In this document: positions 18,780-27,781 of the stretch, one piece after another | How positions within the stretch are numbered: position 1 is the stretch's first letter | Layout of the letters: each line of letters begins with the position of its first letter | NCBI GenBank assembly: GCA_942492115.1 | Contig: CALODL010000012.1 | Span: 186,001-250,000, forward strand | Source: CALODL01 sp942492115 | GTDB taxonomy: Bacteria > Planctomycetota > Phycisphaerae > UBA1845 > CAIVHJ01 | Direction: 5' to 3' | DNA length: 64,000 nucleotides | Notes under the pieces: model-generated | Told to the model about the DNA's origin: nothing | Database searches by the model: none | Seen by the model: only the letters and a program-made list of their open reading frames with translations | Program-made: the position numbers and the translations under genes

Positions 18780-20477
18780 ATGTGCGCACAGGATGCAGGA
18801 TCAGACAACCGGGCCGACTCACGTACCGATTTCGTGCGAGACATCGTTCAGGCCGATCTCGCCAGCGGCAAACATGAACGGGTCATTACCCGTTTTCCGC
18901 CGGAGCCCAATGGCTACCTGCACATTGGCCACGCCAAGGCCATAACGCTCAACTTCGGCATCGCTTCCGAGTTCGGTGGGCAATGCCACCTGCGTTTCGA
19001 TGACACCAACCCGGTCAAGGAAGAGGACGAGTACGTAGAGTCGATCAAGTCCGACATCAGTTGGCTCGGCTTCGACTGGGGCACACACCTCTATTTCGCC
19101 TCCGACTACTTTCAGCAGATGTACGATTACGCGGTGCAACTCATCAAAGCCGGCAAGGCCTACGTGTGCGATCTCGACCTGGCTGGCATTCGTGACCACC
19201 GCGGCACGCTGACCAGCCCGGGACGCAACAGTCCATTTCGTGATCGCAGCATCGAGGACAATCTCGACCTCTTCGAGCGCATGCGCGCCGGCGAGTTTCC
19301 TGACGGTACACGCACTTTGCGCGCCAAGATCGACATGGCTTCACCCAACCTCAACTTGCGCGATCCAGTGATGTACCGCATCCTCAAGGCCAACCATCAT
19401 CGCACCGGCAATGCGTGGTGTATCTACCCGATGTACGACTGGGCCCACGGCCTGGAAGACTCAATCGAACGGATCACCCATTCGATCTGCACCCTGGAGT
19501 TCGAAAACCACCGACCGCTGTACGACTGGTTTCTCGATGCCCTCGACGTGTACCATCCCCGACAAATAGAGTTCGCCCGCCTCAACCTGACCCATACGGT
19601 CATGAGCAAACGCCGCCTGCTGCAATTGGTCAATGAGGGCCATGTCCGGGGCTGGGACGATCCGCGTATGCCGACCATCGCCGGCATGCGGCGTCGCGGC
19701 TATCCACCCGAGGCCATTCGGAATTTCTGCACGCGCGTCGGCGTGGCCAAGAATAACAGTATGATCGACTTGCCGTTGCTCGAGTTCTCGGTTCGTGAGC
19801 ACCTCAATAAGGTCGCCCCACGCGTGATGGCCGTGCTCAACCCGCTGCGCGTGGTCATCGACAACTACCCGGAGGATCAGGTCGAGCAACTCGACGCAGT
19901 CAACAACCCCGAGGACCCGACTGCCGGTACGCGCCAGGTACCGTTCTCGCGCGTGCTGTACATCGAACAGGACGACTTCATGGAACAGCCGCCCCGCAAG
20001 TTTTTCCGCCTCGCTCCCGGGCGTGAGGTGCGCTTGCGCTACGCCTACTTCATCACTTGCCAGGAAGTCATCAAAGATGATACGGGAAACATCGTCGAGC
20101 TTCGCTGCACGTACGACCCGGCTACGCGTGGCGGTGACAGCCCCGATGGCCGCAAAGTCAAAGCCACGCTGCACTGGGTCGCCGCTGACCATGCACTGCC
20201 TGTCGAGGTCCGGCAGTACGATCACCTGTTCAGTACACCGGATCCCAACACAGCGCCAGAGGGCCAGGACTTCCTGGCCCACATCAGCGCCCACTCCCTG
20301 ACAGTCGTCGATCCCTGCTATATCGAACCGTCCGTGCAGGGCGCCGCCGTTGAGACGCGTTATCAGTTCGAACGTCTCGGTTACTTCACCGTCGATCCGG
20401 ATACCACGGCTGACAAACTGGTGCTTAACAGAACGGTGTCGCTGAAAGATTCCTGGGCGAAGGCCAAGGGCAAATAG
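18780..20477 (+). CDS. glnS: Glutaminyl-tRNA synthetase
   Basis: A 565-residue class I synthetase of full length. The signature RFPPEPNGYLHIGHAKA (HIGH motif at about 48-51) and the VMSKRR motif near 275 are intact. GlnRS-specific segments such as FDDTNP and the C-terminal anticodon-binding beta-barrel (VLYIEQDDF) follow. It charges tRNA-Gln directly, so glutamine need not come from an amidotransferase here. It converges with gltX, whose stop is 51 nt away, across a shared hairpin. Confidence 0.96.
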   Translation: MCAQDAGSDNRADSRTDFVRDIVQADLASGKHERVITRFPPEPNGYLHIGHAKAITLNFGIASEFGGQCHLRFDDTNPVKEEDEYVESIKSDISWLGFDWGTHLYFASDYFQQMYDYAVQLIKAGKAYVCDLDLAGIRDHRGTLTSPGRNSPFRDRSIEDNLDLFERMRAGEFPDGTRTLRAKIDMASPNLNLRDPVMYRILKANHHRTGNAWCIYPMYDWAHGLEDSIERITHSICTLEFENHRPLYDWFLDALDVYHPRQIEFARLNLTHTVMSKRRLLQLVNEGHVRGWDDPRMPTIAGMRRRGYPPEAIRNFCTRVGVAKNNSMIDLPLLEFSVREHLNKVAPRVMAVLNPLRVVIDNYPEDQVEQLDAVNNPEDPTAGTRQVPFSRVLYIEQDDFMEQPPRKFFRLAPGREVRLRYAYFITCQEVIKDDTGNIVELRCTYDPATRGGDSPDGRKVKATLHWVAADHALPVEVRQYDHLFSTPDPNTAPEGQDFLAHISAHSLTVVDPCYIEPSVQGAAVETRYQFERLGYFTVDPDTTADKLVLNRTVSLKDSWAKAKGK

Positions 20478-20483
20478 AACACG

Positions 20484-20526
20484 GCGACGCGAACGTCCGG
20501 CTGCTCAGAGGACAGCCGTTCGTCGC
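20484..20526. terminator. Hairpin between convergent glnS and gltX
   Basis: GCGACG and CGGCTG near 20484-20503 pair with CAGCCG and CGTCGC ending at 20526, giving an imperfect stem in the 51-nt gap between two convergent genes. The position suits a bidirectional terminator; there is no long T-run. Confidence 0.4.
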
Positions 20527-20528
20527 GG

Positions 20529-22019
20529 TCACCTCAGAGCCAGCGTGCGATCGAGGCGCTTCAACACACTCTGCTTCCCGACCAGCGCGACAGTTTCGGT
20601 GATCGAAGGGCTGATCGTCCCGCCCGACAAGGCCACGCGGATGGGTTGGGCAAGTTTGCCGAAACCAATGGCCCATTCTTCGGCGAGGCTCTTGAACAAG
20701 TCGTCCAATGCAGGCGCCGTCCAATCCTCGACGCCCTCAAGAACCGGACGCAAGCGTTCGAGCACGGTGTAACCGGCACCGTCCCCCTTGGCCAACACCT
20801 TCTGCACCGCCGCGGAATCGTATTCAATGCTGTCGTCCTCAGCGTAGATGAATCCTGCCTTGGTGACGACGTCAGGGAATGTTCGGAAGCCAGCGCACAC
20901 TTGAAGCATCTTTGCCAGGGTTGCATCATCCTGCGTCGCAAGGGGCGAATCGTTGACCTCGAGGAAATCGCGAAAAGCAGCATTCAACCGTTCGGGCGTA
21001 ACACGCGCGACCCAATCGGTGTTGAATGCCAGGAGTTTCTCGCGATCGAACTTTGCGTTGGTCTTGCCGATCCGCTGCGGATTGAAACAGGCCAGTGTCT
21101 CTTGCAGGTCGATCTGCTCGACGCCTTCCGGGGGCGACCAACCAAGCAACGAGATGAAATTGAGCAGCGCTTCGGGCAGATATCCTGCCCGGCGAAAATC
21201 GTGGACCTCGATCTCCGGAGGCACCTCGCCCTTCTTGATCGCCTTGTCCTTGTCGCGTTTGCTCATCTTCGATCCCGACATGTTGAAGATGATCGGGACG
21301 TGCATGTAAACGGGTGTTGCGACACCAAGCGCCTGCTGCAACAAGATGTGCTTCGGAGTATTGTTGAGATGCTCCGAGCCACGAATCACATGGGTAATCT
21401 GCATCAACGCATCATCGACCACACATGCAAAGTGGTACGTCGGATAACCGTCCGACTTGCGGATGACGAAATCCTCGAGCTCCGCCGCCTGGACTGTGAC
21501 ATCGCCGAGTATCGCATCATGCACCACGACATCGTCGCGTGGCGCAGCAAAACGAACGGCCACAGGGCGCCCCGCCGCGCGAGCGCGTTCGGCATCCTCA
21601 GCGCTGGGCAGCGTCTCCGGCCGCGGATACTTGAACGTCTGCTTGGCTTCGCGGGCTGCGCTGCGCATGGCGTCCAGCTCCTCGGGTGTATCGAAGGCGT
21701 AATATGCCTTGCCCTCGGCCAGCAGGCGCTCGCAGTGGGCGGTATACACATCAAGTCGCGCGCTCTGAAAATACGGGCCATGAGCGCCGCCGACTTCGGG
21801 TCCTTCGTCCCACTGGAGACCGAGCCAGCGCATGTCGGCCAGGATTTTGTCCAACGAATCGTCGACATGACGTGTGCGATCGGTGTCTTCGATGCGCAGT
21901 ACAAAAACACCGTCCTCGGCACGGGCCAGCAGCCAGTTGAACAGGGCTGTGCGCGCACCACCGATGTGCAGATAACCTGTGGGCGACGGCGCGAAACGGA
22001 CACGAGTAGTTGACGACAC
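20529..22019 (-). CDS. gltX: Glutamyl-tRNA synthetase
   Basis: A 496-residue class I synthetase beginning at GTG 22019. The N-terminus VRFAPSPTGYLHIGGARTA has the HIGG form of the HIGH motif typical of bacterial GluRS, followed by LRIEDTDRTR. The KMSKRDKDKAI (KMSKS-type) motif is near residue 252, and the helical anticodon-binding domain is complete. It charges tRNA-Glu. It lies 63 nt downstream of pssA on the same strand and could be read from the same transcript. Confidence 0.96.
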   Translation of the reverse strand: MSSTTRVRFAPSPTGYLHIGGARTALFNWLLARAEDGVFVLRIEDTDRTRHVDDSLDKILADMRWLGLQWDEGPEVGGAHGPYFQSARLDVYTAHCERLLAEGKAYYAFDTPEELDAMRSAAREAKQTFKYPRPETLPSAEDAERARAAGRPVAVRFAAPRDDVVVHDAILGDVTVQAAELEDFVIRKSDGYPTYHFACVVDDALMQITHVIRGSEHLNNTPKHILLQQALGVATPVYMHVPIIFNMSGSKMSKRDKDKAIKKGEVPPEIEVHDFRRAGYLPEALLNFISLLGWSPPEGVEQIDLQETLACFNPQRIGKTNAKFDREKLLAFNTDWVARVTPERLNAAFRDFLEVNDSPLATQDDATLAKMLQVCAGFRTFPDVVTKAGFIYAEDDSIEYDSAAVQKVLAKGDGAGYTVLERLRPVLEGVEDWTAPALDDLFKSLAEEWAIGFGKLAQPIRVALSGGTISPSITETVALVGKQSVLKRLDRTLALR

Positions 22020-22082
22020 GGCAGTATCCTCCAGTGGGCCGCGTATGGTACTGGAGTTCAGGTCGGGGGTCTAACCCGCCGA

Positions 22083-23081
22083 TCAGCCGATGTCGTGTTC
22101 ACTGGTCGGCGGTGGATCGGCTGACGGCGCGGCCGCGTCGACCGGTTCCTCGGCGGGCACGTCGTTTCGTCGCATTTTGGCGACCAGAGCGACCGCAGGT
22201 CCGGAGACCGCATAGATGGCCAGCACGACCGCGAGGGTGATCTCGAGGTACAGCACGACCAGCCCGATGGCGATCAGGAACTTGACGACATCGGGAATGG
22301 CCCACCTGCGCCGGAGATATTCATTGATCAGATGCGGATAGCGAAAGCGGCTGACCATCAGCAACCCGAGCAGCAGCGCCGCGAAGGGCAGCACCAGCAC
22401 CAGCCACTCGCTGAACGAACCGCCCTGTTCGGTCATGGCCTTGGCCACTGAGCGATCGTAGAAGTACAGGTGGTCGTGGAGAATGACCAGGGCAGCGATC
22501 GCCCCGGCCGCCCCGGGGCTGGGCAGACCTCGAAAGGTCTGATGGGCCTGTTCGACAGGCTCGTTCTCGACGTTGAACCGGGCCAGACGCAGCACACCGC
22601 ACGCCACGTACACCGCGGCCATCAACCACGCCAGGCGCGCAAAGATGGTTTCGCTGAATGGCGTGATGAACTCAACCGTCGAGATCTGCCGCGTCAGCAG
22701 GGCCAGAATGATCACGGCCGGCGCGAGGCAGAAGCTGACCACATCAGCGAGGGAGTCCAACTGAGCGCCGAAATCCGTCGTGTGTCGCGTCCAGCGCGCC
22801 AGTCGACCGTCAAGGGCATCGAAGATCATGGCCATGAACAGCAGGTACGCCGCCATGACGATGTGTGACGGCAGCATACGCTCCAATACGGCGCTGTCGA
22901 GTGTAATGTCCGTTGCCGGATTGGTCTGTCCCCCGGCCAGAAACGTCGCACGCATGCACAATTGGATGGCCCCGAACCCGCACAACACGTTGCCAAGCGT
23001 GCACAAGGTGGGCAGGGTCTGGATATAGCGCAACCGGCGTGGCCGGCCGTTTCCTTTGTCGAACTTTGCAATGATGGCCAT
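22083..23081 (-). CDS. pssA: CDP-diacylglycerol-serine O-phosphatidyltransferase
   Basis: A 332-residue membrane protein of the CDP-alcohol phosphatidyltransferase family. The diagnostic motif DG-x2-AR-x8-G-x3-D-x3-D is complete (DGRLAR, then DFGAQLDSLAD). About seven or eight hydrophobic segments follow, and the last 30 residues are a Pro/Ala/Glu-rich tail. It makes phosphatidylserine, the substrate of the Psd enzyme encoded 31 nt upstream on the same strand, so the two genes form a phosphatidylethanolamine operon. Confidence 0.93.
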   Translation of the reverse strand: MAIIAKFDKGNGRPRRLRYIQTLPTLCTLGNVLCGFGAIQLCMRATFLAGGQTNPATDITLDSAVLERMLPSHIVMAAYLLFMAMIFDALDGRLARWTRHTTDFGAQLDSLADVVSFCLAPAVIILALLTRQISTVEFITPFSETIFARLAWLMAAVYVACGVLRLARFNVENEPVEQAHQTFRGLPSPGAAGAIAALVILHDHLYFYDRSVAKAMTEQGGSFSEWLVLVLPFAALLLGLLMVSRFRYPHLINEYLRRRWAIPDVVKFLIAIGLVVLYLEITLAVVLAIYAVSGPAVALVAKMRRNDVPAEEPVDAAAPSADPPPTSEHDIG

Positions 23082-23112
23082 AGGTGCTTTCGGATGTCTG
23101 GAACAGGAATGC

Positions 23113-23790
23113 TCAGTCTGTGCGCGGTGCGGCCTGCTCGAGTTCGGCCAGTTTCGTCAAACCGCCGTGAACCGTCTGGCCAGCCTGGACGAGGAGGCGA
23201 AGGCCGGGCTGGACGGGAACGATGACCTCGGTTCCAGAGCCAAATTTGATCATCCCGAATCGTTGACCGCTGTCCACCGCATCACCCTCGCGCACATGGC
23301 AAACGATGGTGCGTGCGATGAGCCCCGAGATCTGACGAACCTCGATTGGCCCCCGAAACGGCGGACGCGGATCCAATATCAATGTATTCGACTCATTCTC
23401 CTCTGCAGATGCGGGGTTCATGGCGTTCAAATAGCGACCCGTCTTGTGTCGAATCGATTTCACCGAAGCGGCACAAGGCATTCGGTTGATATGCACGTTG
23501 AACAGGCTCAAGAAGATCCGGATTCGAAAACAGGGATCGGGATTGTTATCGCCACCAGGCAATTCGATGACCTCGGTCACCTTGCCGTCTGCCGGCGAAA
23601 ACAAGACGTTCGGTGGGCGGTCGATGGACCGTTCCGGGTCCCGGAAGAACGAGATGACGAACACCCACAGGGCGGCGAATGGAATCCACAGCCACACGTG
23701 CACCCAGGCAGCCACGGCGGCGAGCACCCCGAGCACGATCGTCGCGCCGATGAGAACGCCAGCTCCGTCACGTGTAATGGGAATTCGCAT
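23113..23790 (-). CDS. psd: Phosphatidylserine decarboxylase proenzyme
   Basis: A 225-residue protein of the short Psd type found with PssA. Two hydrophobic segments lie at the N-terminus, then FSPADGKV, FLSLFNVHINRMP and the self-cleavage site KFGSGTEVIVP, where the GS bond yields the pyruvoyl cofactor. The start at ATG 23790 follows a strong AGGAGG. It converts phosphatidylserine to phosphatidylethanolamine at the inner membrane. It is first in a psd-pssA pair, divergent from the toroid-protein gene with a 149-nt promoter region between. Confidence 0.94.
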   Translation of the reverse strand: MRIPITRDGAGVLIGATIVLGVLAAVAAWVHVWLWIPFAALWVFVISFFRDPERSIDRPPNVLFSPADGKVTEVIELPGGDNNPDPCFRIRIFLSLFNVHINRMPCAASVKSIRHKTGRYLNAMNPASAEENESNTLILDPRPPFRGPIEVRQISGLIARTIVCHVREGDAVDSGQRFGMIKFGSGTEVIVPVQPGLRLLVQAGQTVHGGLTKLAELEQAAPRTD

Positions 23791-23939
23791 TACGGCCTCC
23801 TGTACCAGGTCGAATTGCGTATGTTATGCGAGGTCAGCCCACTCTGGAAATGGGCGGCTGGCCAGGACCTCTTCACCGGCACTGTGGTACAATGCCACGA
23901 GAATAACGCGGTCGCTCGCCATTCCAGGAGATTCAGCCC

Positions 23940-25055
23940 ATGCTTGCTCTTCTCATGACTTGCCTGACGGTCCACACTGCCCCGCCGTCGACCGTTCCGC
24001 TGCCCGCCGAGGTCCGCAAAGCGGCCGCGCAGGCCCTCGATCGGGGCACCGGCTTCCTTGCCGCCACCCAACGAGACGATGGTTCGTGGACACTCAACAA
24101 CGCACCGGATCCCGCCCTCACCGCCCTGGCGATCAAATGCCTGATACGTCATCCGCATTACGGCGCGAGTCATGCGGCGGTCCGCCGCGGACTGGATGCC
24201 ATACGTCGGACGGCCAGATCGGACGGCGGAATCCACCCCGAAGGCAGCGGATTGCGCAACTACTACACCAGCGTGTGCCTGATGGCCCTGGCCGCTGCAG
24301 ACGATCCCGCGGACCGCGACATCATCAACCGGGCCCAGGCATTTCTCAAGAACCTGCAGTGGGATGAAACCGAGTCGATCGATGCGCGGAACTCCTGGTA
24401 CGGTGGTGCCGGCTACGGCAAGCACAAGCGTCCCGATCTCTCGAACACGCAAATGATGCTCGAGGCCCTGCGTCAGAGTGGCCTGCCGCCAGAAGACCCG
24501 GCGTATCAGAAAGCCCTCAAATTCATCGAGCGGTGCCAGATGCTCAGCGCTTCGAACGACCAGCCCTTCGCACGGGCGGCCGACGACGGCGGTTTTATCT
24601 ATACGCCGGTCGGCGAAGGTGAGAGCAAAGCCGGCGTCGAGATCACCGAGGGTCGGCAGCGCCTACGGACCTACGGCAGCATGACGTACGCAGGCTTCAA
24701 GAGTTATCTCTACGCCGACCTGGCGCACGAGGACCCACGGGTCCAGGCGGCATTCGAATGGATCCGCGCGCACTACACCCTCGAGCACAACCCCAACATG
24801 CCTCAGCAGCAGTCTGCCGAGGGCCTGTACTATTACTATCAAGTGTTCGCCGAAGCACTGCAGGTCTGGGGTGAGAGTGTCATCGTCGATGCCGCCGGCA
24901 AACCACACATTTGGCGTGCCGAACTGTGCAATCAACTGATCAAGCGCCAACGTCCCGACGGCAGTTGGGTCAACGAGGCCGACCGGTGGTACGAGGGCAA
25001 TCCGTACCTGGTCACGGCCTACGCCGTGCTTGCTCTGCAAACGGCCCTCGAATGA
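23940..25055 (+). CDS. Exported prenyltransferase/squalene-oxidase-repeat (alpha-toroid) protein
   Basis: A 371-residue protein with a weak N-terminal signal (MLALLMTCLTVHTAPP). Toroid repeats are marked by QRDDGSWTL near residue 40, SDGGIHPEG near 97, GGAGYGKHKRPDLSNT (with the family's D-x-SNT) and a final QRPDGSWVN. This pattern is shared with terpene-cyclase-like toroids, but the DxDD catalytic motif of squalene cyclases is absent, so a cyclase role is doubtful. Such proteins are numerous in planctomycetes with unknown function. It stands alone and converges on the next gene. Confidence 0.8.
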   Translation: MLALLMTCLTVHTAPPSTVPLPAEVRKAAAQALDRGTGFLAATQRDDGSWTLNNAPDPALTALAIKCLIRHPHYGASHAAVRRGLDAIRRTARSDGGIHPEGSGLRNYYTSVCLMALAAADDPADRDIINRAQAFLKNLQWDETESIDARNSWYGGAGYGKHKRPDLSNTQMMLEALRQSGLPPEDPAYQKALKFIERCQMLSASNDQPFARAADDGGFIYTPVGEGESKAGVEITEGRQRLRTYGSMTYAGFKSYLYADLAHEDPRVQAAFEWIRAHYTLEHNPNMPQQQSAEGLYYYYQVFAEALQVWGESVIVDAAGKPHIWRAELCNQLIKRQRPDGSWVNEADRWYEGNPYLVTAYAVLALQTALE

Positions 25056-25104
25056 TCCCAGCATGGCCGCGCGAACCGCCCACATGGGACTCCCGCGCGC
25101 GAAA

Positions 25105-25130
25105 CAGGGCCAGCCCGACAGCCGGCCCTG
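25105..25130. terminator. Hairpin between convergent genes
   Basis: CAGGGCC at 25105 pairs with GGCCCTG ending at 25130 with extra GC pairs inside, in the 105-nt gap between two convergent genes. The position fits a shared terminator; no T-run is seen. Confidence 0.35.
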
Positions 25131-25160
25131 CTCCAGTGTATTGCGTCATCCACCGTTCGC

Positions 25161-27029
25161 TCACAGACCATCGAGGTCTGATTCGCTGGCTTTGTCACTG
25201 CCCGTGGGTGACTCTTTGGGGGTGTAGGCGCTGTAGGTCATCTTGGTCGTCGATTCCCAACCCTGACCGGTCCACGATGACACCACCGCCTCGGAGACCA
25301 GGAAATCGATCTGGGCAAGGGCCGGTGCCAGCTTGCCCAGGATATTGAACACCGCGCGGACCGGCTGCGTCTCCGGAGTCGGGGGCATGAACGCACTTGC
25401 CATCGGCAGGAAGCCGAGGGCCATCGACATGTCCTGCCCCATCGTGCTGAGATCGGAAAACGACACCCACATCGGCGGGTTCTTCGATTTGAGACCTTCC
25501 TTCTTGTAGCGCTCGCTGGCCAGGAAGCTCTCTGCACCCTGGCCAGTCTCGAGACACTTGTTCAGCGCCGGAACTGCCCCGCCCATGCCCAGCATGAACC
25601 AGTCATCCTTGACGCCATAGGCAAAGCCAATCCCCATGGCCATGAGCATCGGATGGTTGACCGTGCGGAACCCCTCGGCATTGATACCGGTTGCATCCGA
25701 AATCATGAGCGCCTGGCCGCCGCCGCCACCGCCCATCTGGGCATTGAGCGCATCGATCCAGCCATTGACCTGTTCCATTGCCCGCTTGCTGTCACGGACC
25801 TTGAACATCATGACCGCGTCACCACTGCCCATGGGCGTGGCCACCGCCGGAGGCAGTTCGACACCGATGAACTGACCTGAGATCCAGCTGAGCAAGTCCT
25901 TCTTGAGGTCGAAGCCCATGTCTGCTTGTTCTTTATCCCAATCCGCAATCAGCTCCGCGCCATCCGGGACTTCGGTCTTGATGTAATTGACGATCGTGTC
26001 GTAGGCGAACTCGAGATCGACGCCCGCCCAGGCCATGAAACTGCTCGCATCCTTGGGCACCATCTTCGAGAAATCATCCAGGGCGCCTTGACGCGTGATC
26101 ATCTGAACCAGCGGGCGGTCCTTGGCCCCATCGAGGACGGCCGTGTAGGTGTGCTGAAAATTCTGCAGACCGTCTGTTCGTTCGGAGTTGATGATGTAGT
26201 CGAACACGTCGAGGTGATCGAACAAACCCATTGCAGCCTTGGCCTCTTTGTACTCCGGACTGTCTTCGGCCGGCATCTGAGCGAAGGCCATCTGTTTGAT
26301 CGTCGACATCATGAGGTGACTGTCGAAGAATGTGATGCTGTCCTCGGGAGCAGGTACATGACCAAGAGCCTTCTTGAAACGCTCCGAGTTCACGATGGAC
26401 TGCGCCGCTTGATCGCCGGACAGGAAGCCGACTGCACTGTCAATCGTGGGCGTCACGTAGATCGCCAGCAGGTCCTTGTGGCGAACGAGGTGCAAGCCGA
26501 TCGGTGCCTGCTTGGGCACGATCGACCACACATCCGCGCCTTTGACCTTCGAGTTGCTGACCGTCATCGAATCATCGAGATCGGCAATAGCCTGGAATAT
26601 CTTCGTCAAGCCCGCGGTGTTCTCGTCGATGGTCTTGCCTTCCGGGCGCATCAGCACCCCGAACTCGGGCAAGCCCTCCAACCGCATGTAGAACGCCAGC
26701 TCCTGTTGACACAAATCGTTCCACTGCACGCCGCGAACCAACCCCATGACCTGGGTCCATATGGCTTCGAATTCCTTGCGATCCTCGTCGCTGTCCATGT
26801 TGGATAAGGCCAACTGCTTGATTTCTTCATCGATCCCCGCCGCACACACGGCGTCCATGACGTGCCCCCAATGCTTGTAAATGAACTCGCTCTTGGGATT
26901 GTGCACACCGTGCACGTACACCATGCTGTCAGCGGGCACCGCCGTACCAAGCTTGAATGCAGACTGGGCCTGGGCCACGGACACGGCCACCAGGGACACC
27001 ACGATCGCCATACGCATCATTGATTTCAT
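25161..27029 (-). CDS. Large exported protein of unknown function
   Basis: Start at ATG 27029 is fixed by GGAGGAGG immediately upstream and by the signal peptide that follows (MKSMMRMAIVVSLVAVSVAQA); the frame extends further upstream without such features. The mature part, about 600 residues, is acidic, rich in Met and Phe, and alternates helix and strand. It has a Gly-rich patch (MGGGGGGQALM) and repeated phrases of the type PxxSFMAWAGVDLEFAYD. It vaguely resembles DUF3352-type periplasmic proteins, but I would not assign it. Apparently monocistronic. Confidence 0.65.
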   Translation of the reverse strand: MKSMMRMAIVVSLVAVSVAQAQSAFKLGTAVPADSMVYVHGVHNPKSEFIYKHWGHVMDAVCAAGIDEEIKQLALSNMDSDEDRKEFEAIWTQVMGLVRGVQWNDLCQQELAFYMRLEGLPEFGVLMRPEGKTIDENTAGLTKIFQAIADLDDSMTVSNSKVKGADVWSIVPKQAPIGLHLVRHKDLLAIYVTPTIDSAVGFLSGDQAAQSIVNSERFKKALGHVPAPEDSITFFDSHLMMSTIKQMAFAQMPAEDSPEYKEAKAAMGLFDHLDVFDYIINSERTDGLQNFQHTYTAVLDGAKDRPLVQMITRQGALDDFSKMVPKDASSFMAWAGVDLEFAYDTIVNYIKTEVPDGAELIADWDKEQADMGFDLKKDLLSWISGQFIGVELPPAVATPMGSGDAVMMFKVRDSKRAMEQVNGWIDALNAQMGGGGGGQALMISDATGINAEGFRTVNHPMLMAMGIGFAYGVKDDWFMLGMGGAVPALNKCLETGQGAESFLASERYKKEGLKSKNPPMWVSFSDLSTMGQDMSMALGFLPMASAFMPPTPETQPVRAVFNILGKLAPALAQIDFLVSEAVVSSWTGQGWESTTKMTYSAYTPKESPTGSDKASESDLDGL

Positions 27030-27238
27030 GGAAAACCTCCTCCGCTCGGGGACTGGAACGGGCACTATATCGAGGTGGCGTCGCATTGCAACCGCACACG
27101 CTACGCCGGACTTGGGTCGGGACGGTCGCCCGGGCCCGGTCAGGCCATGGCTCCGACGCACTGCAGATCGTGGACTTGAAATCGGACCAATCACTCAGGC
27201 GCTAATCGAACCCGTGAGGGGGCGCCCACGACATTTGG

Positions 27239-27781
27239 TCAAGATTTGCGGCGCTGCCGCTGCTCTTCGAGAAACTCGTCGGTCACGACACTGCGGTCAG
27301 CTGGAGGCGGGTGGAGTCGCAGCAGGCGGGCCGAATTTCCGGCCAGCAGAAAGAGCAGGGTGGCCCCCACCGCCAACAACACCGCCAACAGCAGACGACC
27401 GTAGGCCCCGCCAATCACTCCGAATGCGATGGCACATGCCCACCAGGCAACTGCCAGGGCCCCGCTGACGGCCATGGCGGTGCGGCCGCTGGAGGGGTGT
27501 TCGCCCTGTAAGCCCATCCCGGTGGCCAGCAGCCCGATTCCGGCCACGAAGGTCACGACCAACCCCACCATCGAGGTCGTGTTCAACTGGACGGCAGTAC
27601 TTGCAACATAGTCGGCCATCTCATCAACCGGGGTCGCCTGGGGAGCCTCGAACTTCCCACTCAAGGACCACAGACAGCAGCCGCCGAATGCAAGAATCAG
27701 CCCGACGATCTGGAAAACGAAACCGGTCGCTGTGACAAAAGCCAGCGGCGACGGCTCCGGTGTATCCTGAGTGGTCGTCAC
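27239..27781 (-). CDS. Hypothetical four-helix membrane protein
   Basis: A 180-residue protein starting at GTG 27781, whose first four bases (GTGA) overlap the stop of the upstream glycosyltransferase gene, so translation is coupled. Four hydrophobic segments lie near residues 17-38, 68-88, 102-122 and 126-146, with a charged tail (DEFLEEQRQRRKS). No family recognised. The tight coupling suggests a role alongside the glycosyltransferase, for example as a membrane partner, but that is inference. Confidence 0.65.
   Translation of the reverse strand: MTTTQDTPEPSPLAFVTATGFVFQIVGLILAFGGCCLWSLSGKFEAPQATPVDEMADYVASTAVQLNTTSMVGLVVTFVAGIGLLATGMGLQGEHPSSGRTAMAVSGALAVAWWACAIAFGVIGGAYGRLLLAVLLAVGATLLFLLAGNSARLLRLHPPPADRSVVTDEFLEEQRQRRKS

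Noticed and set aside
18541..18945. Alternative frame after the kinase gene (FAQLSNSLRIAHAV...) as a sign of a frameshifted kinase C-terminus
   Set aside because: The frame continues out of phase deep into glnS, and no conserved kinase tail is recognised; the kinase is left as encoded.
20646..22013. Plus-strand ORF of 455 codons
   Set aside because: Antisense to gltX.
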